From Bacteroidota bacterium (GTDB lineage: Bacteria > Bacteroidota > Bacteroidia > Bacteroidales > FEN-979): a stretch of 35,580 nucleotides of DNA. A program made the translations under genes and the position numbers. The stretch covers positions 1 to 35,580 of the forward strand of contig JAPLDO010000089.1 in NCBI GenBank assembly GCA_026391715.1, given 5' to 3'. The notes beneath the pieces are model-generated. The model was not told where the DNA came from, ran no database searches, and saw nothing but the letters and a program-made list of their open reading frames with translations. Numbering within the stretch: the first letter of the stretch is position 1; each line of letters opens with the position of its first letter. This document shows, one piece after another, positions 7,482 to 15,832 of this stretch.

Positions 7482-8420
7482 ATGTGTGGAAAGATAAGAG
7501 GGGTTTGGATTTTACTATCATTGCTGGTAACAGTAACAATATATAGCCAGAACCTTGTTTTGAATGATAAAATGACGCTGGTCTCCCTAAAGGATTTCGT
7601 CGCGCCCGGAGTCTCGCTTATACGGTTTCGTTTTTCCCAGGATTTGGAGTATTCTTTGACATGCTCCAATGCTCTTTTTTTTAACTGGCAACAGGATAAT
7701 GGACCGGGACAAATCTCGTTTCTTCAGCGGCTGAATTATCGAACAAAGTTCAGCAATGAGCGCAATATTCAGATTACCAATGTACTCGCCCATGATCTTG
7801 GGATGCAGTTTTTTTTCGACAGTATTTCGCGATTTTACCCGGACGCCAGTACACTCGATACCAAAGTGGAAGTGAAACCGTGTCGCCGCTTCACCATTTT
7901 CTTTTCATCACGACTCGCAACGCGAATATTCAACGCTTATGATTACGCGCCGGATGATTCCGGAATCTATCAGAAAATTCTTAATTCCTCATTTCTGACG
8001 CCCCTGGTTTGTAACTTTTCTGCCGGAATAGGTTGGAATAATCCACGATTTGCCGTGATAAATATTGGACTGTCAGGAGCTAAGCTCACCTACGTGTGGA
8101 ATAAAGACATTTATACTCAACTAAAGGTTGATAAATTTTTTGGCGTACCCGCAAACAAAGACGTCTATTTTGAATATGGTTTAACGGCGCAGATCGTGAT
8201 TGATCAGAATTTTCTGAAGCGCGTTCATTGGAATTGCGACATGCTGGTTTTTAAAAACTTCGAGAAACCTATTGATTTGACTGTCAAAAATCTGATTGAA
8301 ATTAAAATCAATAAATTCATTCGGGGATCCATTCAAACAAAATTATTATACGAGGAAGAGGTAAGCCGGCGACTTCAGATTGAAAACCTGATATCAGTCG
8401 GTTTCTGTGTTAAATTATAG
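7482..8420 (+). CDS. Probable outer-membrane beta-barrel protein, DUF3078-like
   Basis: The protein (312 residues from ATG at 7482) has a signal peptide MCGKIRGVWILLSLLVTVTIYSQ and then alternating hydrophobic beta-strands. The order of blocks, for example DLEYSLTCSNALFFNWQ (strand and turn), NVLAHDLGMQFF and the C-terminal KNLIEIKINKFIRGSIQTK followed by VGFCVKL, resembles DUF3078 proteins, which are Bacteroidetes outer-membrane barrels of unknown function. The open frame extends to a GTG at 7476, but ATG at 7482 is the natural start. The terminal aromatic/hydrophobic residue expected for barrel insertion is replaced by Leu. Function is unknown; the DUF3078 assignment is moderate. Confidence 0.65.
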   Translation: MCGKIRGVWILLSLLVTVTIYSQNLVLNDKMTLVSLKDFVAPGVSLIRFRFSQDLEYSLTCSNALFFNWQQDNGPGQISFLQRLNYRTKFSNERNIQITNVLAHDLGMQFFFDSISRFYPDASTLDTKVEVKPCRRFTIFFSSRLATRIFNAYDYAPDDSGIYQKILNSSFLTPLVCNFSAGIGWNNPRFAVINIGLSGAKLTYVWNKDIYTQLKVDKFFGVPANKDVYFEYGLTAQIVIDQNFLKRVHWNCDMLVFKNFEKPIDLTVKNLIEIKINKFIRGSIQTKLLYEEEVSRRLQIENLISVGFCVKL

Positions 8421-8440
8421 CCAATTCATTTGGAAAACTC

Positions 8441-8448
8441 TAATTTTG
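8441..8448 (+). promoter_or_regulatory. Candidate -7 box for the five-module oxidoreductase gene
   Basis: TAATTTTG matches TAnnTTTG and is followed by CA, 32 bases before the ATG at 8480. No TTTG sits at the usual -33 distance; the nearby TTTG at 8429-8432 is too close. The gene therefore probably has its own promoter, but the upstream element is unclear. Confidence 0.4.
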
Positions 8449-8479
8449 CAACCTCAAAATAACTACTATAATACTTGCT

Positions 8480-11400
8480 ATGTACAAAATCTCGAAACAT
8501 CCGATTATCGAAATCCCTGATGTTGAAAAATCTGTTTTTCTTTTTGACGGACAGTCCGTTACCGGTGAAAAAGGATTCACAATCGCGGCAGCTTTACATC
8601 AGGCGGGTTTTCCCGTTCACAGTCACAGTCTGACTAACCGCGAACGCAGCCTCGAATGTGGTATTGGCAAATGTGGCGCCTGTGAAATGGTGGTTGACGG
8701 ACAGATCAAACGCATCTGCATTACCACTGTTGACGGCGTTAAAGAGGTGAAGGAAATCCCGCCCGACTATTCTCCTTATGCAGCCCCGGTTAAAAAAGAC
8801 ATTCCGATTAATGTTTACAGAACATCGGTTGCAATCATTGGAGCCGGTCCCGCCGGGCTTGCCGCCCGCGAAGAACTTAACAAACATAAGGTTTCCAACA
8901 TCGTAATTGACAATAATGATAAAATCGGCGGGCAGTTTCTCATGCAAACCCACCAGTTCTTCTTTTTCGAGAAAGAGCAGAAATTTGGCGGTATGCGCGG
9001 CTTCGACATTGCAAAAACACTTGCCGGCGACAGTCATGAAGGAATTTTTCTCAACTCCACTGTTTGGGATATTCTTGAAGGCGGCAGAATCGCCATAAAA
9101 AATATTCGTTCCGGCGAAATCTATTTTGTTGACGCCGAATATCTCATTGTAGCTACCGGCGCTGTGCCGTTCATGCCTGCTTTTGAGAACGACGACCTTC
9201 CGGGTGTATATACCGCCGCCGTTGTTCAGAAAATGATGAACTCTGAACTGACGCTTCTGGGAAAAAACATCCTAACCGTTGGCGCCGGAAATATCGGATA
9301 CCTTACATCTTACCAGTTGATGCAGGCAGGCGCGCGGGTTACAGCCATTCTCGAAGCAATGCCGTGCGAAGGCGGTTTCCCTGTCCAGGCAAACCGGGTA
9401 AGGCGTCTCGGAATCCCTGTCCTCACCTCACACATCCTGCTGAAAGCCATTCCAAATGAAAACCACAACGGCATAATTGGCGCGGTTGTAGCCGAATGTA
9501 AAAACTTCAAACCCATTCCGGGTACAGAGAAAATATTAGAAGGAATTGACGCCATCAATATCTGCACCGGACTTGTCCAGGACGATCAATTGCTCATCAA
9601 AGGCAACGAGATTTTCGGTCGCCGTTGCTTCGGCGCCGGCGATGCAATAAGAATTGGTGAGGGAACAAGCGCTGTGCTCCGAGGTAAACAAGCTGCTTTT
9701 GATGTTCTTCAGGAGATGGGCGAACGGTTTGATTACGACGAATTTCTTTCATTATCTAAAGAATACATTGATTCGCAGCAACACCCCGTAAGAGTGATCC
9801 GGGAACCTTACCAGCCATCGCCGGAACGAATGAATGAGAAAGGATTTGTTCTTATTGACTGCCTTTACGGATTTGCCTGTAATCCCTGCGCCTTTGCCTG
9901 TCCTCACGGCGCAATCACAAAGTCGTCAACCAGTACCGTTCCCGAAATTGATTTTCAAAAGTGCATCGGATGCATGGATTGTGTTTACCAGTGTCCAGGA
10001 CTTGCGATTTTTGGCTACAATCTAAAAAAGAACTGGCTTTTTTTGCCGATTGAATATGAGGCGGAGGAGAAAGCAGAATGTTTTCTTGTTGATAACTTTG
10101 GAAAGATTCTTGGCGAAGGAGTTATTGAAAAGATACTCCGGAAACCCAATAAAACAAATATTGCCCGCGTAAAATCGCTCACTCTGCACGGAGAGCGGTT
10201 AAGTCAGGCGCGTGGTTTCATTGTAAAGGAGAACTATCCCAAACCGGTTAGTTTCAATCCTTACCAGACCGTGGCAAAGGAGGCTACTTATGTTTGCCAC
10301 TGCGACGATGTAACCCTCGAAGAGATTCTCGAAACAATCGGCGATCGTAAATTTATCTCAGTTGACGAAGTGAAGCATACAACCCGGCTGGGGATGGGCG
10401 CCTGCCGCGGGAAACGTTGCATCAAGCGGTTAAAATCAACTCTTTCGGGCTCCGGTATCTCCATTGTAGGCGAACCCACGCCACGCGGACCGCTGTCGAA
10501 TCAGGTCGCAATGGGCGAGCTTTATCCCCGGCTTGTGCATGAAAACGTTATTACCGGTATAAATGGGAAAAAACCGGAAAAAATTAAAGTGAAATCACTC
10601 GTCGCAGGCGGCGGAATTGGCGGGAGCGCGCTTTTCCGTTACCTTGCCGAAGCTGGTATGGCGCCGGTATTGATCAACTTCGGGCGCGGCGCTTCGTGGC
10701 GAAATATTGCAGGAGGTCGTCCGAATTTCTCCATTCCTGAACTTTCCGATATTGCAACCCATAACCACGAGATTTTCAAGGATCTTCAGAAAATTCACAA
10801 TATTGACTACCGCCCGATTCTTTATGTGACTTTTGCGCACGACGAAACAATGTACAGGGCGCTAACTGAATCAATGTCATGGTCGGATGCCTTTATGGTT
10901 GATCCGAAAGATTTTGTAAAGGAAATATCGCCCCGGATCAATCCTGAACTGACAACTTATCAGTCGGCGTTGATAACGCGCAATTGCTGGCAGGCAACCC
11001 CCGGAAGAGTCATTGATCTTATCAGGCAAATGGGAATCGGTAATGGCGGCAAAGTTGAAGAGGATTGCAAACTTATTGACGTAAATAAATCCGGCAACAG
11101 CTACTTTGTGCTGGTTCAGAACCATCAGCATGATTACGTGGAATATGAAACGGATATTTTTATCAATGCAATGGGTCCCGAAGGCGATAAATTTGCGCGA
11201 CAGCTTGGTATTGAAACCGGACTGTTCCCAATTAAACATCAGGCGTTTATAACGCGTCGTTTGCCCATGCTTGGCAAAGCCGGGCTGCCATTGCCTATGC
11301 TTATTGACCGGCGCCGTTACAAAGGCTTCACCGCCGTTTACGGACAACAGCTTGCCGAAACCGGACAGATTATCGGTTGCGCTTCTCCTGCAATAGAACC

Positions 11401-11713
11401 GATGGAGGCAGATAAAAACATCAAAATCAACTCGCAGGATTTTGTTGAAATTGCTTCGGAAATCTTTACCAACTGGATTCCTGAGCTTTCTTCAGTCGGC
11501 TTTCAGGCAGTTTGGGCTGGCTATTATGTTGAGCCGCGCATGATTATTGACGCCGAACTTGGATTGTTTCTGGGTTTGCGAGGACAAGGTTTCATGCTGG
11601 GCCAATACCTTGCGAAAATTTTTGTGGATAAACTCCTGGGCAAACCTGCCCCATCCTATTTCGACAGGCTGAAATTAAGTGGGGATGGGATGTTGGAAAA
11701 AGCGTTTAAATAG
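8480..11713 (+). CDS. Five-module FAD/Fe-S oxidoreductase (HcnABC / dye-linked proline dehydrogenase-like fusion)
   Basis: This 1077-residue chain contains, in order: a [2Fe-2S] domain with Cys60, 65, 68 and 80 (GIGKCGACEM), as in sarcosine oxidase alpha and HcnA; a pyridine-nucleotide oxidoreductase with FAD motif GAGPAG (121-126) and second dinucleotide motif GAGNIG (268-273); a ferredoxin domain with two cluster motifs, Cys461/467/470/474 and Cys495/498/501/505; a BFD-type [2Fe-2S] site with Cys606/608/642/647; and a second FAD oxidoreductase of the DAO (glycine oxidase/HcnC) type with GGGIGG at 710-715. These are normally separate subunits in hydrogen cyanide synthase, opine oxidase or archaeal dye-linked L-proline dehydrogenase. 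The C-terminal DAO module would oxidise an amino or imino acid and pass electrons through the clusters to the first flavin. A proline or hydroxyproline-like substrate is suggested only by the adjacent proline dehydrogenase. No signal peptide; cytosolic. Confidence 0.85.
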   Translation: MYKISKHPIIEIPDVEKSVFLFDGQSVTGEKGFTIAAALHQAGFPVHSHSLTNRERSLECGIGKCGACEMVVDGQIKRICITTVDGVKEVKEIPPDYSPYAAPVKKDIPINVYRTSVAIIGAGPAGLAAREELNKHKVSNIVIDNNDKIGGQFLMQTHQFFFFEKEQKFGGMRGFDIAKTLAGDSHEGIFLNSTVWDILEGGRIAIKNIRSGEIYFVDAEYLIVATGAVPFMPAFENDDLPGVYTAAVVQKMMNSELTLLGKNILTVGAGNIGYLTSYQLMQAGARVTAILEAMPCEGGFPVQANRVRRLGIPVLTSHILLKAIPNENHNGIIGAVVAECKNFKPIPGTEKILEGIDAINICTGLVQDDQLLIKGNEIFGRRCFGAGDAIRIGEGTSAVLRGKQAAFDVLQEMGERFDYDEFLSLSKEYIDSQQHPVRVIREPYQPSPERMNEKGFVLIDCLYGFACNPCAFACPHGAITKSSTSTVPEIDFQKCIGCMDCVYQCPGLAIFGYNLKKNWLFLPIEYEAEEKAECFLVDNFGKILGEGVIEKILRKPNKTNIARVKSLTLHGERLSQARGFIVKENYPKPVSFNPYQTVAKEATYVCHCDDVTLEEILETIGDRKFISVDEVKHTTRLGMGACRGKRCIKRLKSTLSGSGISIVGEPTPRGPLSNQVAMGELYPRLVHENVITGINGKKPEKIKVKSLVAGGGIGGSALFRYLAEAGMAPVLINFGRGASWRNIAGGRPNFSIPELSDIATHNHEIFKDLQKIHNIDYRPILYVTFAHDETMYRALTESMSWSDAFMVDPKDFVKEISPRINPELTTYQSALITRNCWQATPGRVIDLIRQMGIGNGGKVEEDCKLIDVNKSGNSYFVLVQNHQHDYVEYETDIFINAMGPEGDKFARQLGIETGLFPIKHQAFITRRLPMLGKAGLPLPMLIDRRRYKGFTAVYGQQLAETGQIIGCASPAIEPMEADKNIKINSQDFVEIASEIFTNWIPELSSVGFQAVWAGYYVEPRMIIDAELGLFLGLRGQGFMLGQYLAKIFVDKLLGKPAPSYFDRLKLSGDGMLEKAFK

Positions 11714-11738
11714 TTACCAACTTACCAACTAAAACACA

Positions 11739-12650
11739 TCACCCTCCAACAAACAACGCCTTGATAATATGCGTTGCCATCTTCGGATTTTCTTTCAGCC
11801 GGCGGGTTGAATAGCCAAACCAGTCCTTGCCAAATGGCACATAAACACGCATTGTGTGACCTTTATCAACAATAGTTTTCCGCAACTCGGGTGTGACGCC
11901 GTACAGCATCTGAAATTCATATTTATTCTGAGGGGTCTTATATTTTTCAATCAACCTGTAAGCGCCGTCAACAAGTTGCTTGTCGTGGGTAGCAATGGCA
12001 GGATAAAAACCATTTTGAAGCATATATTCAAGGTCATTAAGGTAATGATCATTGATCTCCTGGTATTTCTTATATGCAATCGCTTCATGTTCAACATAAA
12101 TTCCTTTGCAAAGTCTGAAGTTCACAGGCGTTTCCAACCTATTCAGATAGCTAAGGTTGGTCAGGTCATTCAGCGTGCGCTTCATGTAGGCTTGCACCAC
12201 TAGTCCGACATGCTTTGGAAATTCGGCATGCAATCTTCTGAAAAGATTGATTTCCATGTCGGTACACTGAGAATCCTCCATGTCAATCCGAACAAAATTG
12301 CGATATCCTGCCGCTTTTGCAATAATATCGCGGATATTCCGGTAACAAGCCTCTTCATCAATCAACAACCCAAAACTGGTTGGCTTTAACGAATAATTGC
12401 CATCAATCTTCTCCGTTTCGATCCGATCAATTATATTCAGATACGCCTGTTTGTTTTCATTTGCCTGATCAAGCCGTGTGATAAACTCGCCAAGGAGGTC
12501 TATCGTAATTTTTATCCCTTTCGCATTGAGCTCCTTGCATACCTTCACGGCGGCGTCAAGAGTTTCGCCGGCAATGTATTTTCGCGAAAACACCCATACC
12601 AGCTTTTTCGGCGTCAAAGGGAGTATTTTTGTAATCAATTGGTTGATCAT
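11739..12650 (-). CDS. Proline dehydrogenase (stand-alone, TIM-barrel)
   Basis: The enzyme oxidises L-proline to pyrroline-5-carboxylate with FAD. The 303-residue protein carries the family motifs in order: FVRIDMEDS (about 138-146), NFRLCKGIY (about 196), ATHDKQLVD (about 239), YEFQMLYGV (about 263) and RVYVPFGKDWFGYSTRRLKENP near the end, which includes the Arg pair that binds the proline carboxylate. It is a monofunctional form with no P5C dehydrogenase domain, and no P5C dehydrogenase gene lies in the window. It is tail-to-tail with the large oxidoreductase (25-bp gap) and divergent from the DUF177 operon. Confidence 0.93.
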   Translation of the reverse strand: MINQLITKILPLTPKKLVWVFSRKYIAGETLDAAVKVCKELNAKGIKITIDLLGEFITRLDQANENKQAYLNIIDRIETEKIDGNYSLKPTSFGLLIDEEACYRNIRDIIAKAAGYRNFVRIDMEDSQCTDMEINLFRRLHAEFPKHVGLVVQAYMKRTLNDLTNLSYLNRLETPVNFRLCKGIYVEHEAIAYKKYQEINDHYLNDLEYMLQNGFYPAIATHDKQLVDGAYRLIEKYKTPQNKYEFQMLYGVTPELRKTIVDKGHTMRVYVPFGKDWFGYSTRRLKENPKMATHIIKALFVGG

Positions 12651-12684
12651 AAGTTCATTTTATTGAGGGTTATGTTCATTAAGG

Positions 12685-12692
12685 CAAAGATA
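12685..12692 (-). promoter_or_regulatory. Candidate -7 box for the proline dehydrogenase gene
   Basis: TATCTTTG on the minus strand matches TAnnTTTG exactly, 34 bases before the ATG. A TTTG at 12719-12722 on this strand lies 26 bases upstream, too far for a standard -33 box; it is part of the inverted repeat shared with the divergent promoter. Confidence 0.45.
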
Positions 12693-12706
12693 GACGGAAA
12701 TAGTTA

Positions 12707-12738
12707 TTTGGTAATCACCAAATTAATTTTTAATTTTG
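12707..12738 (+). promoter_or_regulatory. Candidate promoter of the DUF177-rpmF-plsX-fabH operon with embedded inverted repeat
   Basis: A TTTG -33 box (12707-12710) and a TAATTTTG -7 box (12731-12738) are separated by 20 bases, a full match to the Bacteroidetes promoter pattern. The inverted repeat TTTGGT-AATC-ACCAAA (12707-12722) covers the -33 box and the start of the spacer, a position where a repressor could act. Transcription would begin near 12745, giving a very short leader before the GTG at 12758. Confidence 0.5.
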
Positions 12739-12757
12739 CGGCCTTTTAAAGGTAAAG

Positions 12758-13285
12758 GTGAATTACCCGGAACAATACCAGATTGCATTCGGCGGCTTGA
12801 AACCCGGAACATATATTTTCGATTTTCAAATCGGAGAAGAGTTCTTTGAACAGTTTGAAAACACTGGTATCAGCAATGGAACAATTGCCGTAAAAGTGAC
12901 TATGGTAAAAGAAGATCGCATGATGGATATGCACTTTGCGCTAAATGGAAGTTTAGTTGTACCTTGCGACCGTTGCAACGAACCGGTTGAATTGGAAGTG
13001 AAGGGGGATGAGCGGCTCATTGTTAAACCTGGCGACCACTATTTTGAGGAAAGTGAAGATGTTCAAATTATTCCAGAAACAGACTATCACTTTGACATTG
13101 CGCCTTTTCTTTATGAATATATTCAACTAATGCTGCCAATAAGAAGAGTTCATCCGGAGGATGACAATGGAAACAGTAAGTGTAATCCGGAAATTATTAA
13201 GAAACTCACGGATTTACATTCGGAAACAGAGCCGGATCCCCGATGGAACGTTCTTAATAAACTGAAAGAAAAATTTAAATCGTAA
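12758..13285 (+). CDS. DUF177 (YceD) family protein
   Basis: YceD/DUF177 proteins are almost always encoded just before rpmF; in plants and bacteria a homologue is linked to 23S rRNA accumulation. This 175-residue copy shows the expected features: a start resembling MN..EQYQIAFGGLKPG, a central LVVPCDRCNEPVELEV with the CxxC pair Cys70/Cys73, the DIAPFLYEYIQLMLPIRRVHP block and the C-terminal DPRWNVLNKLKE. The start is GTG, chosen because the homologous N-terminus begins there and no ATG lies upstream in frame. It is the first gene of the rpmF-plsX-fabH operon, with an 18-bp gap to rpmF. Confidence 0.9.
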   Translation: MNYPEQYQIAFGGLKPGTYIFDFQIGEEFFEQFENTGISNGTIAVKVTMVKEDRMMDMHFALNGSLVVPCDRCNEPVELEVKGDERLIVKPGDHYFEESEDVQIIPETDYHFDIAPFLYEYIQLMLPIRRVHPEDDNGNSKCNPEIIKKLTDLHSETEPDPRWNVLNKLKEKFKS

Positions 13286-13303
13286 ATCGTAAATAATTTA
13301 ATT

Positions 13304-13489
13304 ATGCCACACCCAAAACATAAAATTTCGACCACCCGCAGGGATAAGAGAAGAACGCACGACAAAGCGGTGGCTCGTACCACTATTGTTTGTTCAAACT
13401 GTAACACTTCTGTCCTTTACCACCGCGTATGCCCTGAATGTGGTTATTACCGAGGAAAACAGGCTGTTGTAAAAGCTGCTGCGGAATAA
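13304..13489 (+). CDS. rpmF: 50S ribosomal protein L32
   Basis: This 61-residue basic protein starts MPHPKHKISTTRRDKRRTHD, typical of Bacteroidetes L32. It has the zinc-ribbon cysteines Cys30, Cys33, Cys43 and Cys46 (CSNC and CPEC), so it is the zinc-binding form and not the Cys-free paralogue. It lies between DUF177 and plsX, the usual order. Confidence 0.98.
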   Translation: MPHPKHKISTTRRDKRRTHDKAVARTTIVCSNCNTSVLYHRVCPECGYYRGKQAVVKAAAE

Positions 13490-13512
13490 TGATCTAATTT
13501 AAATCGTAGCCA

Positions 13513-14472
13513 ATGAAAATCGGTCTTGATGTTTTAGGGGGTGACTTTGCGCCCAGGTCTGCCATGCTTGGAGCCATCATGGCGCAAAAGGACCTTCCTG
13601 ATTCCGATCAATTGGTGTTGATCGGTGGTAAGGAAAAAATCCTCTCTTTCCTGAAGGAAGAAAATGTTAGTCCCGATAAATTTGAAATTGTCGACGCTCC
13701 CGATATGATCGAGATGGACGAGCAGCCAACCAAGGCTCTGCTAAACAAGCCCGATTCGAGTATATCAGTTGGTTTTAAATTATTGAAACACAAAGAAATT
13801 CATGCCTTTGCGAGCGCTGGAAGCAGTGGGGCTATGATGGTGGGATCAATCTACAGCGTGAATACTATTCAGGGTATCATACGACCAAGTACACCAGCCT
13901 ATATTCCCAAGGAAAACGGAGGTTCATCGGTTTTAATTGATGTTGGAACAAATCCAGACGCCAAACCCGATGTAATGTACCAGTTTGGAATCCTCGGATC
14001 GCTTTTTGCAAAACATGTTTTTCATATAAAGAAGCCGCGGGTTGGCTTGCTTAACATCGGCGCGGAAGAGAAAAAAGGAAGCCTGACCACACAATCAGCT
14101 TTTCAACTGATGAAAGATTCCAAAGATTTTCATTTTGTCGGTAATGTTGAAGGTCGCGAGTTGTTTCGCGACAATGTCGACGTAATCGTTTGCGACGGAT
14201 TTGTTGGCAACATTGTACTCAAGCAGGTTGAAGCGATGTACCGGGTTCTCGTTAAAAGAGGAATCAAAGACAGCTATCTCGACCGGTTCAACTATGAAAC
14301 TTATGGCGGCACTCCCATTCTCGGCGTTAATTCAACTGTGATCGTGGGTCATGGAATATCAAATGCAAATGCCATCCGAAAAATGATCCTTATGGCAAAA
14401 GAGGTGCATGACGCTAAACTATCCATGAAAATCAGGCATGCCCTCGAGCATTTTTCTCTCAATAACATCTAA
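13513..14472 (+). CDS. plsX: Phosphate acyltransferase PlsX
   Basis: PlsX makes acyl-phosphate from acyl-ACP and phosphate, the first step of the PlsX/PlsY route to phosphatidic acid, at the inner face of the membrane. The 319 residues show the family blocks: [14 protein letters not shown] at the start (the usual form is DAMGGD, so Val and Leu replace residues in the loop), [14 protein letters not shown] near 99-112, [32 protein letters not shown] and [11 protein letters not shown]. It is 23 bp after rpmF and 5 bp before fabH, in line with one transcript. Confidence 0.97.
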   Translation: MKIGLDVLGGDFAPRSAMLGAIMAQKDLPDSDQLVLIGGKEKILSFLKEENVSPDKFEIVDAPDMIEMDEQPTKALLNKPDSSISVGFKLLKHKEIHAFASAGSSGAMMVGSIYSVNTIQGIIRPSTPAYIPKENGGSSVLIDVGTNPDAKPDVMYQFGILGSLFAKHVFHIKKPRVGLLNIGAEEKKGSLTTQSAFQLMKDSKDFHFVGNVEGRELFRDNVDVIVCDGFVGNIVLKQVEAMYRVLVKRGIKDSYLDRFNYETYGGTPILGVNSTVIVGHGISNANAIRKMILMAKEVHDAKLSMKIRHALEHFSLNNI

Positions 14473-14477
14473 TTAAC

Positions 14478-15467
14478 ATGTCGAAACTCAGAGCGAAAAT
14501 TTCAGGAATCCATGCATGGGTTCCTCCTTATATATTGACTAATAAGGAGTTGGAAGCTATGGTGGAAACAACCGATGAATGGATTATGTCACGCACCGGA
14601 ATCCGTGAAAGACATATTCTCAAAGGCGAAGGACTTGGAACTTCTGATATGGGCGCTGAAGCGGTGCGCGGGTTACTCGAAAAAACAGGAACCAATCCAG
14701 AGGATGTTGAATTGCTGATCTGCGCAACGGTTACTCCTGATATGACTTTCCCGGCAACTGCCAATATCATCAGCCATAAAGCGGGGCTAAAGAATGCTTT
14801 CAGTTTCGATCTCAATGCCGCTTGTTCGGGTTTGCTTTTCGCATTAATCACCGCGTCGAAATACGTTGAAACAGGAATGTATAAAAAGGTGATTGTAGTC
14901 GGCGCCGATAAAATGTCGTCAATCACCGATTATACCGCCCGCGAAACCTGTGTCCTTTTTGGCGACGCAGCCGGCGCGCTGCTGCTCGAACCAACTACCG
15001 AAAATGTCGGCATAATGGATTCGCTTACCGGAACCGATGGTTCTGGGCGCGTTCATCTGCACATGAAAGCAGGCGGCTCTTTAAAACCGGCTTCACATGA
15101 AACGGTTGACGCCAAAGAACACTTCATTTATCAGGAAGGTCAGCCGGTATTCAAGTTTGCAGTTACCCGAATGGCTGATGTCTCCGCCGAAATTATGGAG
15201 AGAAATCATCTTACCGCCGATGATATCTCATACCTTGTGCCGCACCAGGCAAACCTGCGGATTATTGACGCCACAGCCCGCCGAATGGGTATTGGCAAGG
15301 AAAAGGTAATGATCAACATTGACCGTTACGGAAATACCACCGACGCCACCATTCCATTATGTCTCTGGGAATGGGAAAATAAACTGAAAAAAGGCGACAA
15401 CATAATACTCGCTGCCTTTGGCGGTGGATTCACCTGGGGTTCTATCTGGGTGAAGTGGGCGTATTAG
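14478..15467 (+). CDS. fabH: 3-oxoacyl-ACP synthase III (beta-ketoacyl-ACP synthase III)
   Basis: FabH starts fatty-acid chains by condensing acetyl-CoA (or a branched acyl-CoA) with malonyl-ACP. The catalytic triad can be read: Cys116 in [10 protein letters not shown], His256 in VPHQANLRI and Asn286 in [10 protein letters not shown], matching Cys112/His244/Asn274 of the E. coli enzyme. The 329-residue length is normal, and it ends [18 protein letters not shown] as expected. Bacteroidetes make iso- and anteiso-branched lipids, so a branched primer is likely, but this is inference. It is the last gene of the operon; no clear hairpin terminator follows. Confidence 0.97.
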   Translation: MSKLRAKISGIHAWVPPYILTNKELEAMVETTDEWIMSRTGIRERHILKGEGLGTSDMGAEAVRGLLEKTGTNPEDVELLICATVTPDMTFPATANIISHKAGLKNAFSFDLNAACSGLLFALITASKYVETGMYKKVIVVGADKMSSITDYTARETCVLFGDAAGALLLEPTTENVGIMDSLTGTDGSGRVHLHMKAGGSLKPASHETVDAKEHFIYQEGQPVFKFAVTRMADVSAEIMERNHLTADDISYLVPHQANLRIIDATARRMGIGKEKVMINIDRYGNTTDATIPLCLWEWENKLKKGDNIILAAFGGGFTWGSIWVKWAY

Positions 15468-15470
15468 ACA

Positions 15471-15525
15471 GTTCAAAGTTCAAAGTTCAAAGTTTAAAGT
15501 TTCAGGTTCAAAGTTCAAAGTTCAG
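15471..15525. repeat. Tandem 7-bp repeat (GTTCAAA), about 7.5 copies
   Basis: Units of GTTCAAA begin every 7 bases from 15471. Copies 1-3, 6 and 7 are exact; copy 4 is GTTTAAA, copy 5 is GTTTCAG and the last is partial. The array starts 4 bases after the fabH stop codon. Arrays of this type are common after genes in Bacteroidetes genomes and vary in copy number by slippage. It is too short-period for a CRISPR. Confidence 0.85.
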
Positions 15526-15832
15526 AATAAGCTCGAAGATGAACTTTATTATGCCGTTTGCGCAGATGTAAACTGTTAGATATTTAACAGAATAACGCAA
15601 TTGTTAAAAAATGTTAAATGTCGGTATTTACCTGAGTAACCCGGTTATTTTCTTAAATTTACATTCCCTTTTCACATCGTATTTTCGATCATTTATATCC
15701 GGGTAATTTTCTCTTAACCAAGTGATATTATGAGTATTGATTATCTATCGCAGTTTTTTCTTTTCTACAATCCATAAACCCCATATATATATATTATTTA
15801 CAAATTAATTAGTATTCACAAAACCTAAAAAC
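15526..15832. other. AT-rich intergenic region before the giant surface protein gene
   Basis: About 300 bases with no gene. It includes small symmetric sequences such as GTTAGATATTTAAC (15576-15589) and a TA dinucleotide run near 15784-15794. The promoter of the T9SS protein must lie here, but I found no full TTTG / TAnnTTTG pair. Confidence 0.45.

Noticed and set aside
7451-7546. Upstream ATG frame overlapping the DUF3078-like gene start
   Set aside because: It stops after about 31 codons and is out of frame; the signal-peptide-coding ATG at 7482 is the natural start.
10877-11347. 156-residue minus-strand frame inside the large oxidoreductase gene
   Set aside because: It lies wholly inside a clear coding region on the other strand and shows no recognisable motif.
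15471-15525. Tandem repeats after fabH considered as a CRISPR array
   Set aside because: The period is 7 bp with no spacers and no cas genes nearby; it is a simple tandem repeat.
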